The notes under the pieces were generated by a model that was given only the letters and a program-made list of their open reading frames with translations, had not been told where the DNA came from and searched no databases. Shown here piece after piece: positions 16,038-25,916 of a DNA stretch of 64,000 bases (position 1 is its first letter; each line of letters begins with the position of its first letter). Source of the DNA: DATNPX01 sp036702975 (GTDB lineage: Bacteria > Cyanobacteriota > Vampirovibrionia > Obscuribacterales > Obscuribacteraceae); the NCBI GenBank assembly GCA_036702975.1, contig DATNPX010000056.1, positions 201,736 through 265,735 on the forward strand, given 5' to 3'. Position numbers and translations under genes: made by a program.

Positions 16038-17267
16038 CTAGTCTGCCCTCAACGCTACTATCGGATCAAGCTTTGCCGCTCTGCGCGCCGGATAGATTCC
16101 GAAGAACAGACCAATTGCAATAGATACAAGAAATGAAAGCACCACCGAAATTGGTGTCACGAGTGTAGTCCATTTTGCCAGTTTGGTAACCAGGTCGGCC
16201 CCGAACAATCCAAGCAAGATTCCTACGACTCCGCCACTGAGCGAAAGCACAATGGCTTCGATTACAAACTGCATCATAATGTCATTGTGTCGAGCACCGA
16301 TCGCTTTGCGAATTCCTATCTCTCTAGTTCTTTCAGAAACTGAAACAAGCATGATATTCATGATGCCGATTCCGCCCACAAGCAAAGAAATTCCTGCTGT
16401 TGCGCCGAGCAGTGCTGTAAATACCTGGTTTACTGACTGCGCCGTGTCGAGCAAATCTGCTTGAGTGCGAATGAGAAAGTCATCTGGAATTGGCGGTTTC
16501 ACTTTGTGTCGAAGCCGAAGAACATTGGTGATCTGAAACTCTGCGGGAGTAACATCGTCTGCATCTTTTAAAGACACGAGAATGTTTTTCACGGAGCGTC
16601 CAGTTGAAGCATTGGTGCCAAATAAACAGTTGTAGCCAGTTTGCAGTGGTACGAAAACAACATCATCATTGTCCATGAAGCCGCTGAAACCTTTGTGTTC
16701 CATGACACCGATTACTTTGAACAGTTCGCCTCGAATCAAAACTGACCTTCCAACCGGTTCTTCCTCTCCGAAAAGGCTCTCAACGACTGTGTCACCAAGG
16801 ACGCACACGCGCGAATAAGAATCGCAATCAGCCTGACTAAAAAACCTGCCCTTAACCGCCTGGCAGTTACGAATTACCGAGTATGCAGGCTCAGTGGCTG
16901 TAATTCGAGTCATCGTATTAGAGCCGGCATATTGAACTTGAAAGTTCTGGTTGTACACCGCGACCGCTTCTTCGACTGCTGGACAAACATCTCGCAACGC
17001 CTGCATATCGTCGTAAGTCAACGTGGCTGCAGAACCTTGACCAGCTGAGATGCTGGAAGGGCTCGCCGAGCCCGGTGAGATATAAATCAAATTGGAGCCT
17101 AGCGCCTGAATCTGTTTTTTCGTCTCCAGTTCGGCTCCCTTACCGATAGCCAAAAGTACAATCACCGCTCCAATGCCGATGACGATACCAATAACGGTGA
17201 GCCCGCTTCGCATGCGGTTATCGCAGATTCCTTGCCAGGCTACTCCAAATAGTTCTCGCCAGTCCAT
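16038..17267 (-). CDS. MacB/FtsX-type ABC transporter permease
   Basis: One N-terminal membrane helix (SGLTVIGIVIGIGAVIVLLA) is followed by a ~230-residue periplasmic MacB-type domain. A C-terminal trio of helices includes the conserved ISLLVGGIGIMNIMLVSVSE, then TREIGIRKAIGAR and a final LSFLVSIAIGLFFGIYPARR. This is the canonical four-helix mechanotransmission permease (409 aa) with the ATPase encoded separately just downstream. It works with the periplasmic adaptor encoded 9 bp upstream and probably exports peptides, lipopeptides or antibiotics. Confidence 0.93.
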   Translation of the reverse strand: MDWRELFGVAWQGICDNRMRSGLTVIGIVIGIGAVIVLLAIGKGAELETKKQIQALGSNLIYISPGSASPSSISAGQGSAATLTYDDMQALRDVCPAVEEAVAVYNQNFQVQYAGSNTMTRITATEPAYSVIRNCQAVKGRFFSQADCDSYSRVCVLGDTVVESLFGEEEPVGRSVLIRGELFKVIGVMEHKGFSGFMDNDDVVFVPLQTGYNCLFGTNASTGRSVKNILVSLKDADDVTPAEFQITNVLRLRHKVKPPIPDDFLIRTQADLLDTAQSVNQVFTALLGATAGISLLVGGIGIMNIMLVSVSERTREIGIRKAIGARHNDIMMQFVIEAIVLSLSGGVVGILLGLFGADLVTKLAKWTTLVTPISVVLSFLVSIAIGLFFGIYPARRAAKLDPIVALRAD

Positions 17268-17276
17268 GTCAGTGCC

Positions 17277-18860
17277 TCATCGACCACCGAAACCGCGAGG
17301 AATGGGAGCACCGCCGCCACCACCGGGACCACCTTGTTTGCCTCCGGCGCCGCCGCGATTGCCACCCCCGCCATCGCTGCCGTATCCTTGCTGTTCAAGC
17401 TGCTCTTTGTTTAGTCCGAGATATATGCGGTCGTGCTCTTTGAGTCCGCGCAGGATCGCTGTTTGTGTTCCTACTGTCGGACCCACCTTTACCGGTTTGA
17501 ATTTTGGTTTGCCGCTCTCGTCTGCTATGGGCATCAAAACGCCTGCCTTTCCATGGCGTGACACTACACACACCGTCGGAATCAGAATTACATCATCCAA
17601 CTTCCCTGCACTAAAGCGTGCGCTTACATTCATGCCAGAAAGCAGCCGATGCTTTTTGTCATCGTCGATTGTTGTGTGTACTTCGAACGTCGTGACGTTT
17701 TGAGTGACTACCGCTTCGGGGGCGATCTGTGTTACGGTTCCGTGAAATGGCTTTTCGGGATAGGCGTTGGAAACAATCTCCAACGGTTGTCCGATTTTTA
17801 TTTTCGCGATGTCGGTCTCCGCAACTTCAGCAACGACTTCCAATGTGCCAGCCAAAGCAACGATCGAGCTCGATGTCGCAGACGTTGTCGCGGCCGAGGT
17901 TGTAGGCGTTACGATGGCACCCATGTCCGCGTATTTTTGAGTGATCACACCGGAAAATGGGGCCGTGATCACAGTGTCTCTGCGCTCAGCCTCAAGAGTA
18001 TCTAGATTGCCTTTAGCTTGAACGACAGCGTGTTCGGCGGCTCTTATATCTTCTGCTCTGCTTCCGCTCTTCGTTAACTGATGTTGTTCTGCTGCTGAGG
18101 CAAGCTCGGTTCTGTTTTGAGCAAGGGTTGCTTCTGCCTGTGCAAGCTCGCGACGTGCAGCTTCGTATTGGGCATGAGTCATTCGCGCTGTCGTCACGGC
18201 GTTCAGTCGGTCCTGGTCCGAAATGGCACCTTGGGATTCTAGATAGGTTTGGCGCGCGGCGTTGGTATCATCTCGAAGTTCTTGCTGGGTAATTGATTCC
18301 AGGTTCGCCTTCAGTCGGGTTATATTCTGCTGTGCTTGCTGGACTATGTTTTTTGCTCGCACTTCCTGCAGGTGTGCAATTGAAACTTCTTCCGGTCGAT
18401 TGCCGTGAACGACTTTTTCGTAGGTATCTTTGGCCACCAGATAGTTGCCGCGCGCTGCTTCTATCTGTCCCGCCAGGTTGCTGTCGTCCATCTCGGCAAT
18501 TACCTGTCCGGTCTTAACGTAGTCACCCTGCTGCACCAGCAGCTTCTTTATCTGTCCAGTTGTTTTCGGGCTAACCTTAATTTCACTGATGGGCTTTACT
18601 GTTCCAGTAGCAATGATCTGAACATCAATCGAGCCTTTCTCTGCACTCACCGTGTTCTTTTGCCACTCTTCGTTCTGATTTTGATGTTGGAAAAAAAAGA
18701 TGCCGCCGCCGATCGCACTGAGAGCGACCATACCGCTCACCCCTAGTAAAAGTCCGCGCCCCCGCTTGGAACGCTGCGAATCTGTTTTGGATTTTTCCTC
18801 TGCTGGGTGCTGGCTTGTCACGGTGTCCTGCTTGGTGGCTGTCGTTTGGTTAGTTTCCAT
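17277..18860 (-). CDS. MacA/HlyD-like periplasmic adaptor protein
   Basis: A membrane anchor (GLLLGVSGMVALSAIGGGIF) is followed by the lipoyl half-motif GTVKPISEIKVSPKTTGQI and VQQGDYVKTGQVIAEMD. A long alpha-helical hairpin (about residues 130-290) comes next, then the second lipoyl half and beta-barrel (TAPFSGVITQKYADMG). A Gly-rich tail is unusual (about 35 residues, largely GG and PGGGGG). It links the inner-membrane permease to a TolC-like channel. At 527 residues it is longer than classical MacA because of the helical region and tail. It is in an operon with permease and ATPase. Confidence 0.9.
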   Translation of the reverse strand: METNQTTATKQDTVTSQHPAEEKSKTDSQRSKRGRGLLLGVSGMVALSAIGGGIFFFQHQNQNEEWQKNTVSAEKGSIDVQIIATGTVKPISEIKVSPKTTGQIKKLLVQQGDYVKTGQVIAEMDDSNLAGQIEAARGNYLVAKDTYEKVVHGNRPEEVSIAHLQEVRAKNIVQQAQQNITRLKANLESITQQELRDDTNAARQTYLESQGAISDQDRLNAVTTARMTHAQYEAARRELAQAEATLAQNRTELASAAEQHQLTKSGSRAEDIRAAEHAVVQAKGNLDTLEAERRDTVITAPFSGVITQKYADMGAIVTPTTSAATTSATSSSIVALAGTLEVVAEVAETDIAKIKIGQPLEIVSNAYPEKPFHGTVTQIAPEAVVTQNVTTFEVHTTIDDDKKHRLLSGMNVSARFSAGKLDDVILIPTVCVVSRHGKAGVLMPIADESGKPKFKPVKVGPTVGTQTAILRGLKEHDRIYLGLNKEQLEQQGYGSDGGGGNRGGAGGKQGGPGGGGGAPIPRGFGGR

Positions 18861-18910
18861 TGTAGCTGTCTATTTGTGGGAAATATGGGGATTTGCTCTA
18901 TCGGTGGAGG

Positions 18911-19834
18911 TTACTCGACATTGAGAGTCTGACGGAGTGCCGTTTGCTCGGTGCCGTCATAAAAGGACTTGACTGGAATGGTGAGCGTCTTCTTGTTAAG
19001 GGAGTCTGTTGCTCTGAAATAGATGAGACCCTCAGTCTTGTCGCCTGGATATAACAGTCTCTGCCCAAGCCGGCTCTCCTCTCGTTCGCGCCGTTGCTCG
19101 TCCCATTCGTATCGTTTTCTGATAGGACCATGCTCTGTGATTACCCCTTTAGCTGTGGGAATGGCGCCCACAGTTAGGGCTGCACCGATTGTATCGGCCG
19201 TATCCTTGGCGATTTTTTCTTTCATTGTGGTCGGTGGTCGGCCGACAGCGTCCAGGTCTCTTTGGGCAAGGCAAGGAATTTGCGTCGCGTGGGCATCGAG
19301 TGCTGAGACGTATGCACGGTCACCGTCCATTACTAACGTAGAATCGGAGCGATTTTCGATTTTCACATCCAGCGCTTTGAACTGCGGGTTGAACGGTGTC
19401 GCCTGAGAGACAATCAAAATGATGTCGCTGCCAATGGTTGCTGAAAGCGGAGCTCGCAGTTTCGGCTTGTCTTCATCTTTTTGGAAGGTCTGCATTTTCG
19501 TGAGCACTGAGTTCGGTTGATGGAGCAATTCGTTGAGACGTTGTCGAATCGCTTCGTCCGCTTCTTTCGTTGACGCACTTGGTTCTACAGGCGGTATCGG
19601 CACGTTTTTTGATGCTGCCGGAATTGAGATTGACGAAGGAGCGGAAGTGTTGGCATCCGCGGCTGCTGGCGTTATTGGCGGTATTTGCCTATTACCTTGC
19701 GCGGTCGCCGTATTATTGCAGCCAGATGTCCATGCGAATAGAAAAAGCGCAAGGATGTAGGCAATCGGAACACGCCGATTTTGTCGAGCGCTTTGGTTTT
19801 TCTGATTAATAGGGGTATCCAAATTGCTTGCCAC
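18911..19834 (-). CDS. Lipoprotein of the efflux operon, unknown role
   Basis: The N-terminus is a lipoprotein signal (IAYILALFLFAWTSGCNN) with the lipobox Cys at about residue 39. A Pro/Ala/Ser-rich linker follows, then ~200 residues with beta character (SATIGSDIILIVSQATPFNP, ALDVKIENRSDSTLVMDGDR). I do not recognise a family. It sits between the second TolC-like gene (5-bp gap upstream) and the MacA-like gene (50-bp gap downstream), so it is probably an accessory part of this exporter or its cargo handling. Confidence 0.65.
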   Translation of the reverse strand: MASNLDTPINQKNQSARQNRRVPIAYILALFLFAWTSGCNNTATAQGNRQIPPITPAAADANTSAPSSISIPAASKNVPIPPVEPSASTKEADEAIRQRLNELLHQPNSVLTKMQTFQKDEDKPKLRAPLSATIGSDIILIVSQATPFNPQFKALDVKIENRSDSTLVMDGDRAYVSALDAHATQIPCLAQRDLDAVGRPPTTMKEKIAKDTADTIGAALTVGAIPTAKGVITEHGPIRKRYEWDEQRREREESRLGQRLLYPGDKTEGLIYFRATDSLNKKTLTIPVKSFYDGTEQTALRQTLNVE

Positions 19835-19838
19835 TGTT

Positions 19839-21815
19839 TTACTTCTTTACCGGTAAATTTGTCGCCTCTAGCCCTTGCGTGAGTGTTTGAATCGATATGA
19901 GACCTAGGTCGTGAATGAGCTGTGCTTCGGCTTGTTGCAAGGCGATTATCGATTGCGCTTCTGTCGTCAATGCATCGATGTAGTCATTCTGTGCTCTTAG
20001 GAGTTCTAGATTGGTGCCTTGACCGGCGTTTAGTCTCAGTTCGGCCAGTCGCAACGCTTCACGTGTGGAATCCAACCTGCTGCCGGTGGATTCTACCTGA
20101 TTAGTTGCCGTGATCGCATTCAGATAAGAACTACGCACCTGCTCGATTACGACCTGTGCTTCCTGGTTCTGCTGTAACAGGGCTTGTCTTGAGAGTGCGC
20201 GTAGTCCGACAATGTTTGCGACGCTGTTCATTCCTAAGCTGCCGAGCGACCAACTGAGATTCAACCCGACCTGAACGGTGTTGAACAAACCTGGTGCCGT
20301 ACCGGCACTGGCAGTGTTGGAACCGTTTATATTCGAAGCGCCACTGGTTCCTGCCACACCGGCTGGGGCAATAATTGATGGTGCAACCGCGCCGGACGTT
20401 ACCAAACTGCCCGATTGAGTATTTGAAATTGGGGTACCACCACTGGCGGCAACAATTGATGCCGCACCTGTATTGGCTCCGGAAGCTGCAGTCAGATTCT
20501 CCCCGGGACTGAGACTCGCGGTTTGTCCAAGAGCTACGTTTGTGGCGCCCCCCGTGTTGGCTCCGGCAAGCGCAATCTGTGTTACGGCTGCGCCGTTCAG
20601 ACCGGCTGCACTGCCAGCGAAATTTAGATTTGAGCGGGTGTAAGCAACGAAGATCGATGCAACCGGATACAAAGACGACGCCCCTATTTGCACGTCTCTT
20701 GCCGCAGCTTGTCGAAATACCTCGTATTCCTTTACTTCTGGGCGATAGTGAAAAGCCAGGTCTAACAATTGACCGACCTGCATTTTTCGATGTATCAGTG
20801 GTCTGTTCGTTAGATCAAGATCTGCAGGCACCAGGTTCACTGAGAGTGGCATGTTGAGCACGTAGGCAAGCTGCAATGCGCTCTGTCTGGTGGTTACTTG
20901 CTGTGCGAGTAATGCTTGCCTGTCGGTGGCGAGTTGAGTGCGTGACTGCATGATGGCAAATCTGGTGCCATTACCGGCTTGATAAAGCTCCTCATTCTGT
21001 CTCAATTGCGCCTCGGAAACGGCGACTGCGTGCAGGCGTATCCTGAGAAGATGGTGATTCAGAACAAGCGATGTATAGCGGTTGTAGACATCAAGCAGTG
21101 CATCATTGATGTTGGCTTGATACGCCAGTTTCCATCCCTTTTGTCGAAGATATTGAGCCCATGCGAAGTACATGTAGTTTCCACCGACAAAGAGCGGAAA
21201 CGATGCTTTGGTAATGAAGACATTCGCATTGGTGCGAGTGATGCTATTGATATGAGACTGAGCGATCGAGTAGTTTGTTGTCAGTGCCGGTAGGAAGAAG
21301 GAGCAGTAGTAACCCAGCTGTGCGGTTTGATAGACCGCACTCTCTTTTGAGATTCTGATCGGCAGGTTGTTCTCCAGTGCATAACTCAGCGCTTCGTTCA
21401 AAGTGATCGGTTTGGAGAACTGTCCATCCAGTGTCAGGGGTTGCAGTTGGGCTACCTGAATAAGTGCACCGATTTTGATCGGACTTGCTTTGAGAACGCT
21501 ACTATCTTCGTGCCCTGCTTGTTCAGAAGGAAGATCTCGCAGTTTGAAGTTCGGTGGAAGCGTGATAGGAGCCACCGCGGACGGCGGCATTGTTGACGGT
21601 GTCGTCGGAGCCTGTGGCGGTGTAAGTGTTGACTCCGAAGGCAGATTGACCGGGGTCTGGGGTGAAACAGTCGACGGCAATTGGGTCGGTCCTGCCGGAT
21701 TTTGAGCAGCTAGTGCTGGTACCGATGTCAATCCGACCATAAAGCTCAGTCCAAGACAAAGGCACAGGCCGCTCGATAGAAGCTTTGAATGGTCAGCCCG
21801 AAATCTCTCTGTCAT
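19839..21815 (-). CDS. TolC-like outer-membrane efflux protein (copy 2)
   Basis: Signal peptide (LCLCLGLSFMVGLTSVPALA), a Pro/Thr-rich N-terminal linker, then two OEP-type repeats. Diagnostic segments include LNEALSYALENNLPIRISKE, QNEELYQAGNGTRFAIMQS, the paired ALRLAELRLNAGQGTNLELL and SIIALQQAEAQLIHDLG. A ~120-residue Gly/Ala/Thr/Ser-rich insertion (about residues 400-520) interrupts the second half and is absent from the neighbour paralogue. It should form the outer-membrane channel, alone or with the paralogue. The start overlaps the upstream paralogue's stop by 4 bp, so the two are translationally coupled. Confidence 0.9.
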   Translation of the reverse strand: MTERFRADHSKLLSSGLCLCLGLSFMVGLTSVPALAAQNPAGPTQLPSTVSPQTPVNLPSESTLTPPQAPTTPSTMPPSAVAPITLPPNFKLRDLPSEQAGHEDSSVLKASPIKIGALIQVAQLQPLTLDGQFSKPITLNEALSYALENNLPIRISKESAVYQTAQLGYYCSFFLPALTTNYSIAQSHINSITRTNANVFITKASFPLFVGGNYMYFAWAQYLRQKGWKLAYQANINDALLDVYNRYTSLVLNHHLLRIRLHAVAVSEAQLRQNEELYQAGNGTRFAIMQSRTQLATDRQALLAQQVTTRQSALQLAYVLNMPLSVNLVPADLDLTNRPLIHRKMQVGQLLDLAFHYRPEVKEYEVFRQAAARDVQIGASSLYPVASIFVAYTRSNLNFAGSAAGLNGAAVTQIALAGANTGGATNVALGQTASLSPGENLTAASGANTGAASIVAASGGTPISNTQSGSLVTSGAVAPSIIAPAGVAGTSGASNINGSNTASAGTAPGLFNTVQVGLNLSWSLGSLGMNSVANIVGLRALSRQALLQQNQEAQVVIEQVRSSYLNAITATNQVESTGSRLDSTREALRLAELRLNAGQGTNLELLRAQNDYIDALTTEAQSIIALQQAEAQLIHDLGLISIQTLTQGLEATNLPVKK

Positions 21816-23542
21816 TCGCGATACCCATGAATCAGAGTATCGATCGAAATGACGCCCAGGTCATGCAACATTTGTGCTTGTGAAACGTTTGAAGCAACTA
21901 TCGCTTGCGCTTGCGAATACAGCGCATTGATATAGTCGCGTTGCGCTTGAATTAGTTCAAGGTTGGTGCCAAGCCCAGACTGCAGGCGCAGTTCAGCCAA
22001 TCTGAGTGCTTCGGACGATGATTCGGCTCCGTAAGCGGCGTTGTCGATCTGCTCCTTCGCAGCTAACGCACTAATGTAATCGTATCTAACTTGTTCCATA
22101 ACCAGTTGCAATTGTTGGTTAGCCTGCAAGGATGCTTGTCTCGACAATGCACGCGACGAAACGATACTTGCGACCGAATTCATGCCGAGGTTTGGCAGTG
22201 ACCAACCGAGCGCGAGTCCGTTCTGCACCGTGTTGAAGATTCCACCGAAAATACCGGCGCCCTCGACTGTGTTCGATGTTGATGCTGAACTTGCATTGAT
22301 GATAGCTTGCTGGAATGCACCAGTTTGTTCGACAGAAGTTTCGCTTTTGTTGTATGTAGTAGAAAGCGTGGCGGTTGGATACAAGTTGGATGCCGCAACC
22401 TGCACGTTGCGCGCTGCCGCCAATCGAAACAGCTCATACTGCCGCAGTTCTGGGCGGTGCGCCAGTGCTATGTCTATCAACGGTTCAATACTAAGTTTTC
22501 CATTCAGTAAAGCACTCTCGCTGAGATATTCACGGTCGGGTACGAGATTGCTCGATAGTGGCATATTCAGTGCGTAACCAAGTTGAAGCGCCGCTTGTCT
22601 GGTAGCGATCTGTTGTGCCAAAAGCGCTTGCTTATCCGTGGCAAGCTGGCTGCGAGATTGCATGATTGCAAAAGCGGTGCCACTGCCGGCGCGATATTGT
22701 TCGTTGTTTAGCCTCAGCTGCAGATCTGAAACCTGAACAGCCTTTACTCGAATCTTCAACAGCGAGTGAGCGAGCACCAGATTGGTGTACTTTTGGTAGA
22801 CGTCTAGCAACGCATCGTTGACGTTTGATTTGTACGTCTCCTTCCATCCCTGCATTCTGTAATACTGCGCCAACATGCTATAGAAATCGTTGCCGCCTAG
22901 AAAGACAGGAAACGACACGCGAGGTACAAACACCTTTGATGTCGAATGCGTGACAGGATAGTTGTGTGATTTGGTGAACGTGTAGTTCATCGAAAAATTT
23001 GGCAGAAAATCTGCGATCTGGCTAGCAAAATTCGCTTCTTGAAACACGACGCTTTCATGCGCAATTCTAATTGGTAGGCTGTTTTCCATCGCATAGCTAA
23101 GAGCGGCTTCGAGCGAGATCGGCTGATCGTATGAAGCTTCCAGTCGCAGTGGACGCATGGCTGCGATCTGAATTAGCGCACCGAGCTTGATCGGACTCAT
23201 GCTAAGCGTTTTATTTTGTTCGTGCGATCGTGTTGGCTCTGGTGGCACAGGTAGTGGCTTGAAATTTTTCAGCCGCGCATCGATATCGGTTTGTCCAGTC
23301 GCTTGCAAATCTGGCAAAGGCGCATTTGCGCTTTCAGGCAAGACTGGGTCACTTGTTTGACGTGATTGGGTTTGTTGAGCACCGTTCGGCTGCGCAAATA
23401 CCGGCAGGCAGACCTGCTGAAACAACGCCAAACCACACAGCAAGGCTGCTGAAGCTTTGCGGCTGACTAAATTTGCCCCCTGCTGACGAGCAGGATTCCA
23501 AGCGAATAATTCGTTCACGATTCTGATCTGGTTCTCTCCCAA
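21812..23542 (-). CDS. TolC-like outer-membrane efflux protein (copy 1)
   Basis: First gene of the operon. Signal sequence ALLCGLALFQQVCLPVFA, a Pro/Gln linker, then OEP repeats matching the next gene closely (LEAALSYAMENSLPIRIAHE, GSGTAFAIMQSRSQLATDKQ, ALRLAELRLQSGLGTNLELI). The two paralogues clearly arose by duplication; this one lacks the long low-complexity insertion. TolC channels are trimers, so a mixed channel is possible. The open frame begins at TTG 23542; a GTG eight codons in is an alternative. No promoter of the ACACGA type precedes it. Confidence 0.9.
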   Translation of the reverse strand: MGENQIRIVNELFAWNPARQQGANLVSRKASAALLCGLALFQQVCLPVFAQPNGAQQTQSRQTSDPVLPESANAPLPDLQATGQTDIDARLKNFKPLPVPPEPTRSHEQNKTLSMSPIKLGALIQIAAMRPLRLEASYDQPISLEAALSYAMENSLPIRIAHESVVFQEANFASQIADFLPNFSMNYTFTKSHNYPVTHSTSKVFVPRVSFPVFLGGNDFYSMLAQYYRMQGWKETYKSNVNDALLDVYQKYTNLVLAHSLLKIRVKAVQVSDLQLRLNNEQYRAGSGTAFAIMQSRSQLATDKQALLAQQIATRQAALQLGYALNMPLSSNLVPDREYLSESALLNGKLSIEPLIDIALAHRPELRQYELFRLAAARNVQVAASNLYPTATLSTTYNKSETSVEQTGAFQQAIINASSASTSNTVEGAGIFGGIFNTVQNGLALGWSLPNLGMNSVASIVSSRALSRQASLQANQQLQLVMEQVRYDYISALAAKEQIDNAAYGAESSSEALRLAELRLQSGLGTNLELIQAQRDYINALYSQAQAIVASNVSQAQMLHDLGVISIDTLIHGYRE

Positions 23543-23790
23543 GTATTCATACGAACAAATCGCACAAAAAGTTCAAATCCCCTCGATTATTTGCGTCTCA
23601 CCTTGAGAAGCGCAAAGTTGCATCAGGACGCCGATTGCTTCGGTTGTGGGCAATCTGTCAGCGAATGCTTCTTTAACGCAGTGCAGACGGCGATCTTTTC
23701 GGGTAGAGTTTGTCCATATCCCGGTTGAATGCAGAAGAATGCGGAAGCCTGAAGGCTAGCAGTACGAAATTAACGTGTGATGGAGGAACG

Positions 23791-24924
23791 GTGGAAACTG
23801 TTTCAGAAAGCTCTCAGTTGAGTCCGCTCAATCTTGATGAGTACGAGAGGCTTGCCCAGGCGCGCCTCGATCCCACCACTTATGACTATTACTCAGGTTT
23901 TGCCTGCGATGGGGTTAGCCTTCATCAAAATCGCCGGGCATACGAAGAATTGACCCTATTACCTCACGTACTGGTCGATGTGAGTGCCCGTGATATGAGC
24001 GTTCAACTGTTTGGCTCAACGCTTTCAATGCCAGTAATGATTGCTCCAATGGCATTTCAGGGTTTGGCTCATCCTGCCGGCGAGATCGCTATGGCGGTTG
24101 CAGCTGCAAAAGCTGGGACTGTTATGGTCGTTTCTACGCTCGCTAATTTTTCCATCCAACAGATTCGCCAGTCTTCAAAGGCAGACCTCTGGTTTCAGCT
24201 CTATGTTTACAAAGACCGCGAACTAACTAAAGCACTAGTTCGCCGAGCAGAGACTCTTGGGTGCAAGGCTCTCGTGCTTACGGTCGATGCGCCGATGATG
24301 GGTCGTCGTGAGCGTGACATTCGCAACCGATTTAAATTGCCTGTCGGACTCTGTCTTGGTAATCTTGCCGATGTTCTGGAGAGTAACGACAACTCTCCAG
24401 ATACAGCCACCCTTGCTAAATTGCCCAGACCGGATGATGATTCTGGTCTTGCCGCTTATATTGCAGAGCAATGCGATCCGTCGGTCAGTTGGAAAGACAT
24501 TGAATGGTTTCGTTCTATAACCACTTTGCCGATTGTTTTGAAAGGTATCTTGCGCTCTGATGACGCCTGCAAGGCCGTCTCGTATGGAGTTGACGGCATC
24601 GTCGTTTCCAATCATGGCGGCCGGCAGCTCGATACCGCATCCCCCACTATTTCCGTTCTTCCTTCGATCGCTCGGGCAGTCGAAAGGAAATGCAAAATTT
24701 TGATCGATGGTGGTATCAGGCGAGGCACAGACGTTCTTAAAGCAATTGCTCTTGGAGCTGACGCAGTACTGGTGGGTCGCCCATTTCTGTGGGGACTGGC
24801 GGTTTGCGGAGAAGATGGTGTATCAGACGTTTTCGAGTTACTGCGTTCTGAACTTGATCTAGCAATGGCACTTTCTGGCTGTCCGACTTTGCCATCGATT
24901 ACCCCCGACCTGGTGCGCTCGTGA
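23791..24924 (+). CDS. FMN-dependent alpha-hydroxyacid dehydrogenase/oxidase
   Basis: A full TIM-barrel member of the lactate/glycolate oxidase family. The FMN-site motif PVMIAPMAFQGLAHPAGEIA, the catalytic His-Gly-Gly-Arg motif VSNHGGRQLD, the LTVDAPMMGRRERDIRNRF segment and the phosphate-binding IDGGIRRGTDVLKA are all present. It oxidises an L-2-hydroxy acid (lactate-, glycolate- or mandelate-like); the acceptor cannot be read from sequence. No membrane segment is obvious, suggesting a soluble oxidase type. GTG 23791 with GGAGG 4 nt upstream is my choice; a TTG at 23710 adds 27 unconserved residues. It overlaps the next gene by 4 bp. Confidence 0.9.
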   Translation: METVSESSQLSPLNLDEYERLAQARLDPTTYDYYSGFACDGVSLHQNRRAYEELTLLPHVLVDVSARDMSVQLFGSTLSMPVMIAPMAFQGLAHPAGEIAMAVAAAKAGTVMVVSTLANFSIQQIRQSSKADLWFQLYVYKDRELTKALVRRAETLGCKALVLTVDAPMMGRRERDIRNRFKLPVGLCLGNLADVLESNDNSPDTATLAKLPRPDDDSGLAAYIAEQCDPSVSWKDIEWFRSITTLPIVLKGILRSDDACKAVSYGVDGIVVSNHGGRQLDTASPTISVLPSIARAVERKCKILIDGGIRRGTDVLKAIALGADAVLVGRPFLWGLAVCGEDGVSDVFELLRSELDLAMALSGCPTLPSITPDLVRS

Positions 24925-25844
24925 ATACATCCCCTCGAATTGTCTCGCTAATTGCCAGTTCAACAGAAATTGTTTTTCGGCTCGGTATGGGCGCAAACAT
25001 GGTTGGGCGTTCACACGAATGCGATTATCCTGCGGAGGTAAAACAACTTCCTGTCTGTACCGGCCCGAAGTTCAACCCGGATGGTACCAGTTACGAGATC
25101 GACCAACGCGTGAAGGCGATTTTGCAGGAGTCACTGAGTGTCTACAGAGTTGACGCGGAGCGACTCGAGTCGCTGCAGCCGACGCACATAATCACGCAAG
25201 CGCAGTGCGAGGTCTGTGCAGTTAGTTTGAAAGATGTCGAAGCTGCAGCTTGCAATCTCATTACGAGCAAGCCGGAGATCGTTTCGCTCGAACCAAATTG
25301 CCTGGAGGATATTTGGAAAGATGTTATGCGCGTCGGCTGCTCACTAGATCTGAAAGACAGAGCTGAAAAATTGGTGGCAGATCTTAAAAAGCGAATCGAG
25401 GAGATTCACGGCAAAGCTGCCTCGCTCGACCGCCATCCAACCGTAGCCTGCGTGGAGTGGATCGAACCACTCATGGCCGCTGGGAATTGGATGCCTGAAA
25501 TCATCGAATTAGCCGGTGGTGTTAATCTTTTTGGAGCTGCAGGAAAGCACTCGCCATGGCTTGTTTGGGATGACGTTGTGGCAAGAGATCCGGATATCAT
25601 CATTGTCAGTCCGTGCGGTTTTGATGTACAGAGAACGCTGCAAGAAATGCCTCTTTTGAGCGTGAAGGCGAACTGGAATGAATTAAAAGCAGTCAAGACA
25701 AACAATGTCTATGTTTGCGATGGTAATGCTTACTTCAATCGTCCAGGACCGCGCGTGGTTGAATCAGTCGAAATGTTGGCGGAAATTCTGCATCCGAACG
25801 ATTTCCATTTCGGGCATGAAGGAACGGCCTGGATACGTTTCTGA
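24921..25844 (+). CDS. BtuF-like cobalamin-binding-type protein, no signal peptide
   Basis: The chain starts RIVSLIASSTEIVFRLGMG, the classical opening of type III periplasmic binding proteins of the BtuF/FecB class. It continues with VGRSHECDYPAE, ITQAQCEVCAVS and PDIIIVSPCGF. The long central helix and two-lobed layout are complete at 307 residues. No signal peptide is visible, as in the widespread cytosolic cobalamin-binding-protein group, so a sensor or cofactor-carrier role may be more likely than uptake. GTG 24921 overlaps the upstream stop, so the two genes are translationally coupled. Confidence 0.82.
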   Translation: MNTSPRIVSLIASSTEIVFRLGMGANMVGRSHECDYPAEVKQLPVCTGPKFNPDGTSYEIDQRVKAILQESLSVYRVDAERLESLQPTHIITQAQCEVCAVSLKDVEAAACNLITSKPEIVSLEPNCLEDIWKDVMRVGCSLDLKDRAEKLVADLKKRIEEIHGKAASLDRHPTVACVEWIEPLMAAGNWMPEIIELAGGVNLFGAAGKHSPWLVWDDVVARDPDIIIVSPCGFDVQRTLQEMPLLSVKANWNELKAVKTNNVYVCDGNAYFNRPGPRVVESVEMLAEILHPNDFHFGHEGTAWIRF

Positions 25845-25916
25845 CGCTCCAATTGCAGATGCTGCAAGGAGAGCGTACTGATCAGCCCGCGGTTAAGATG
25901 CCGCCCATTCCGCTTC

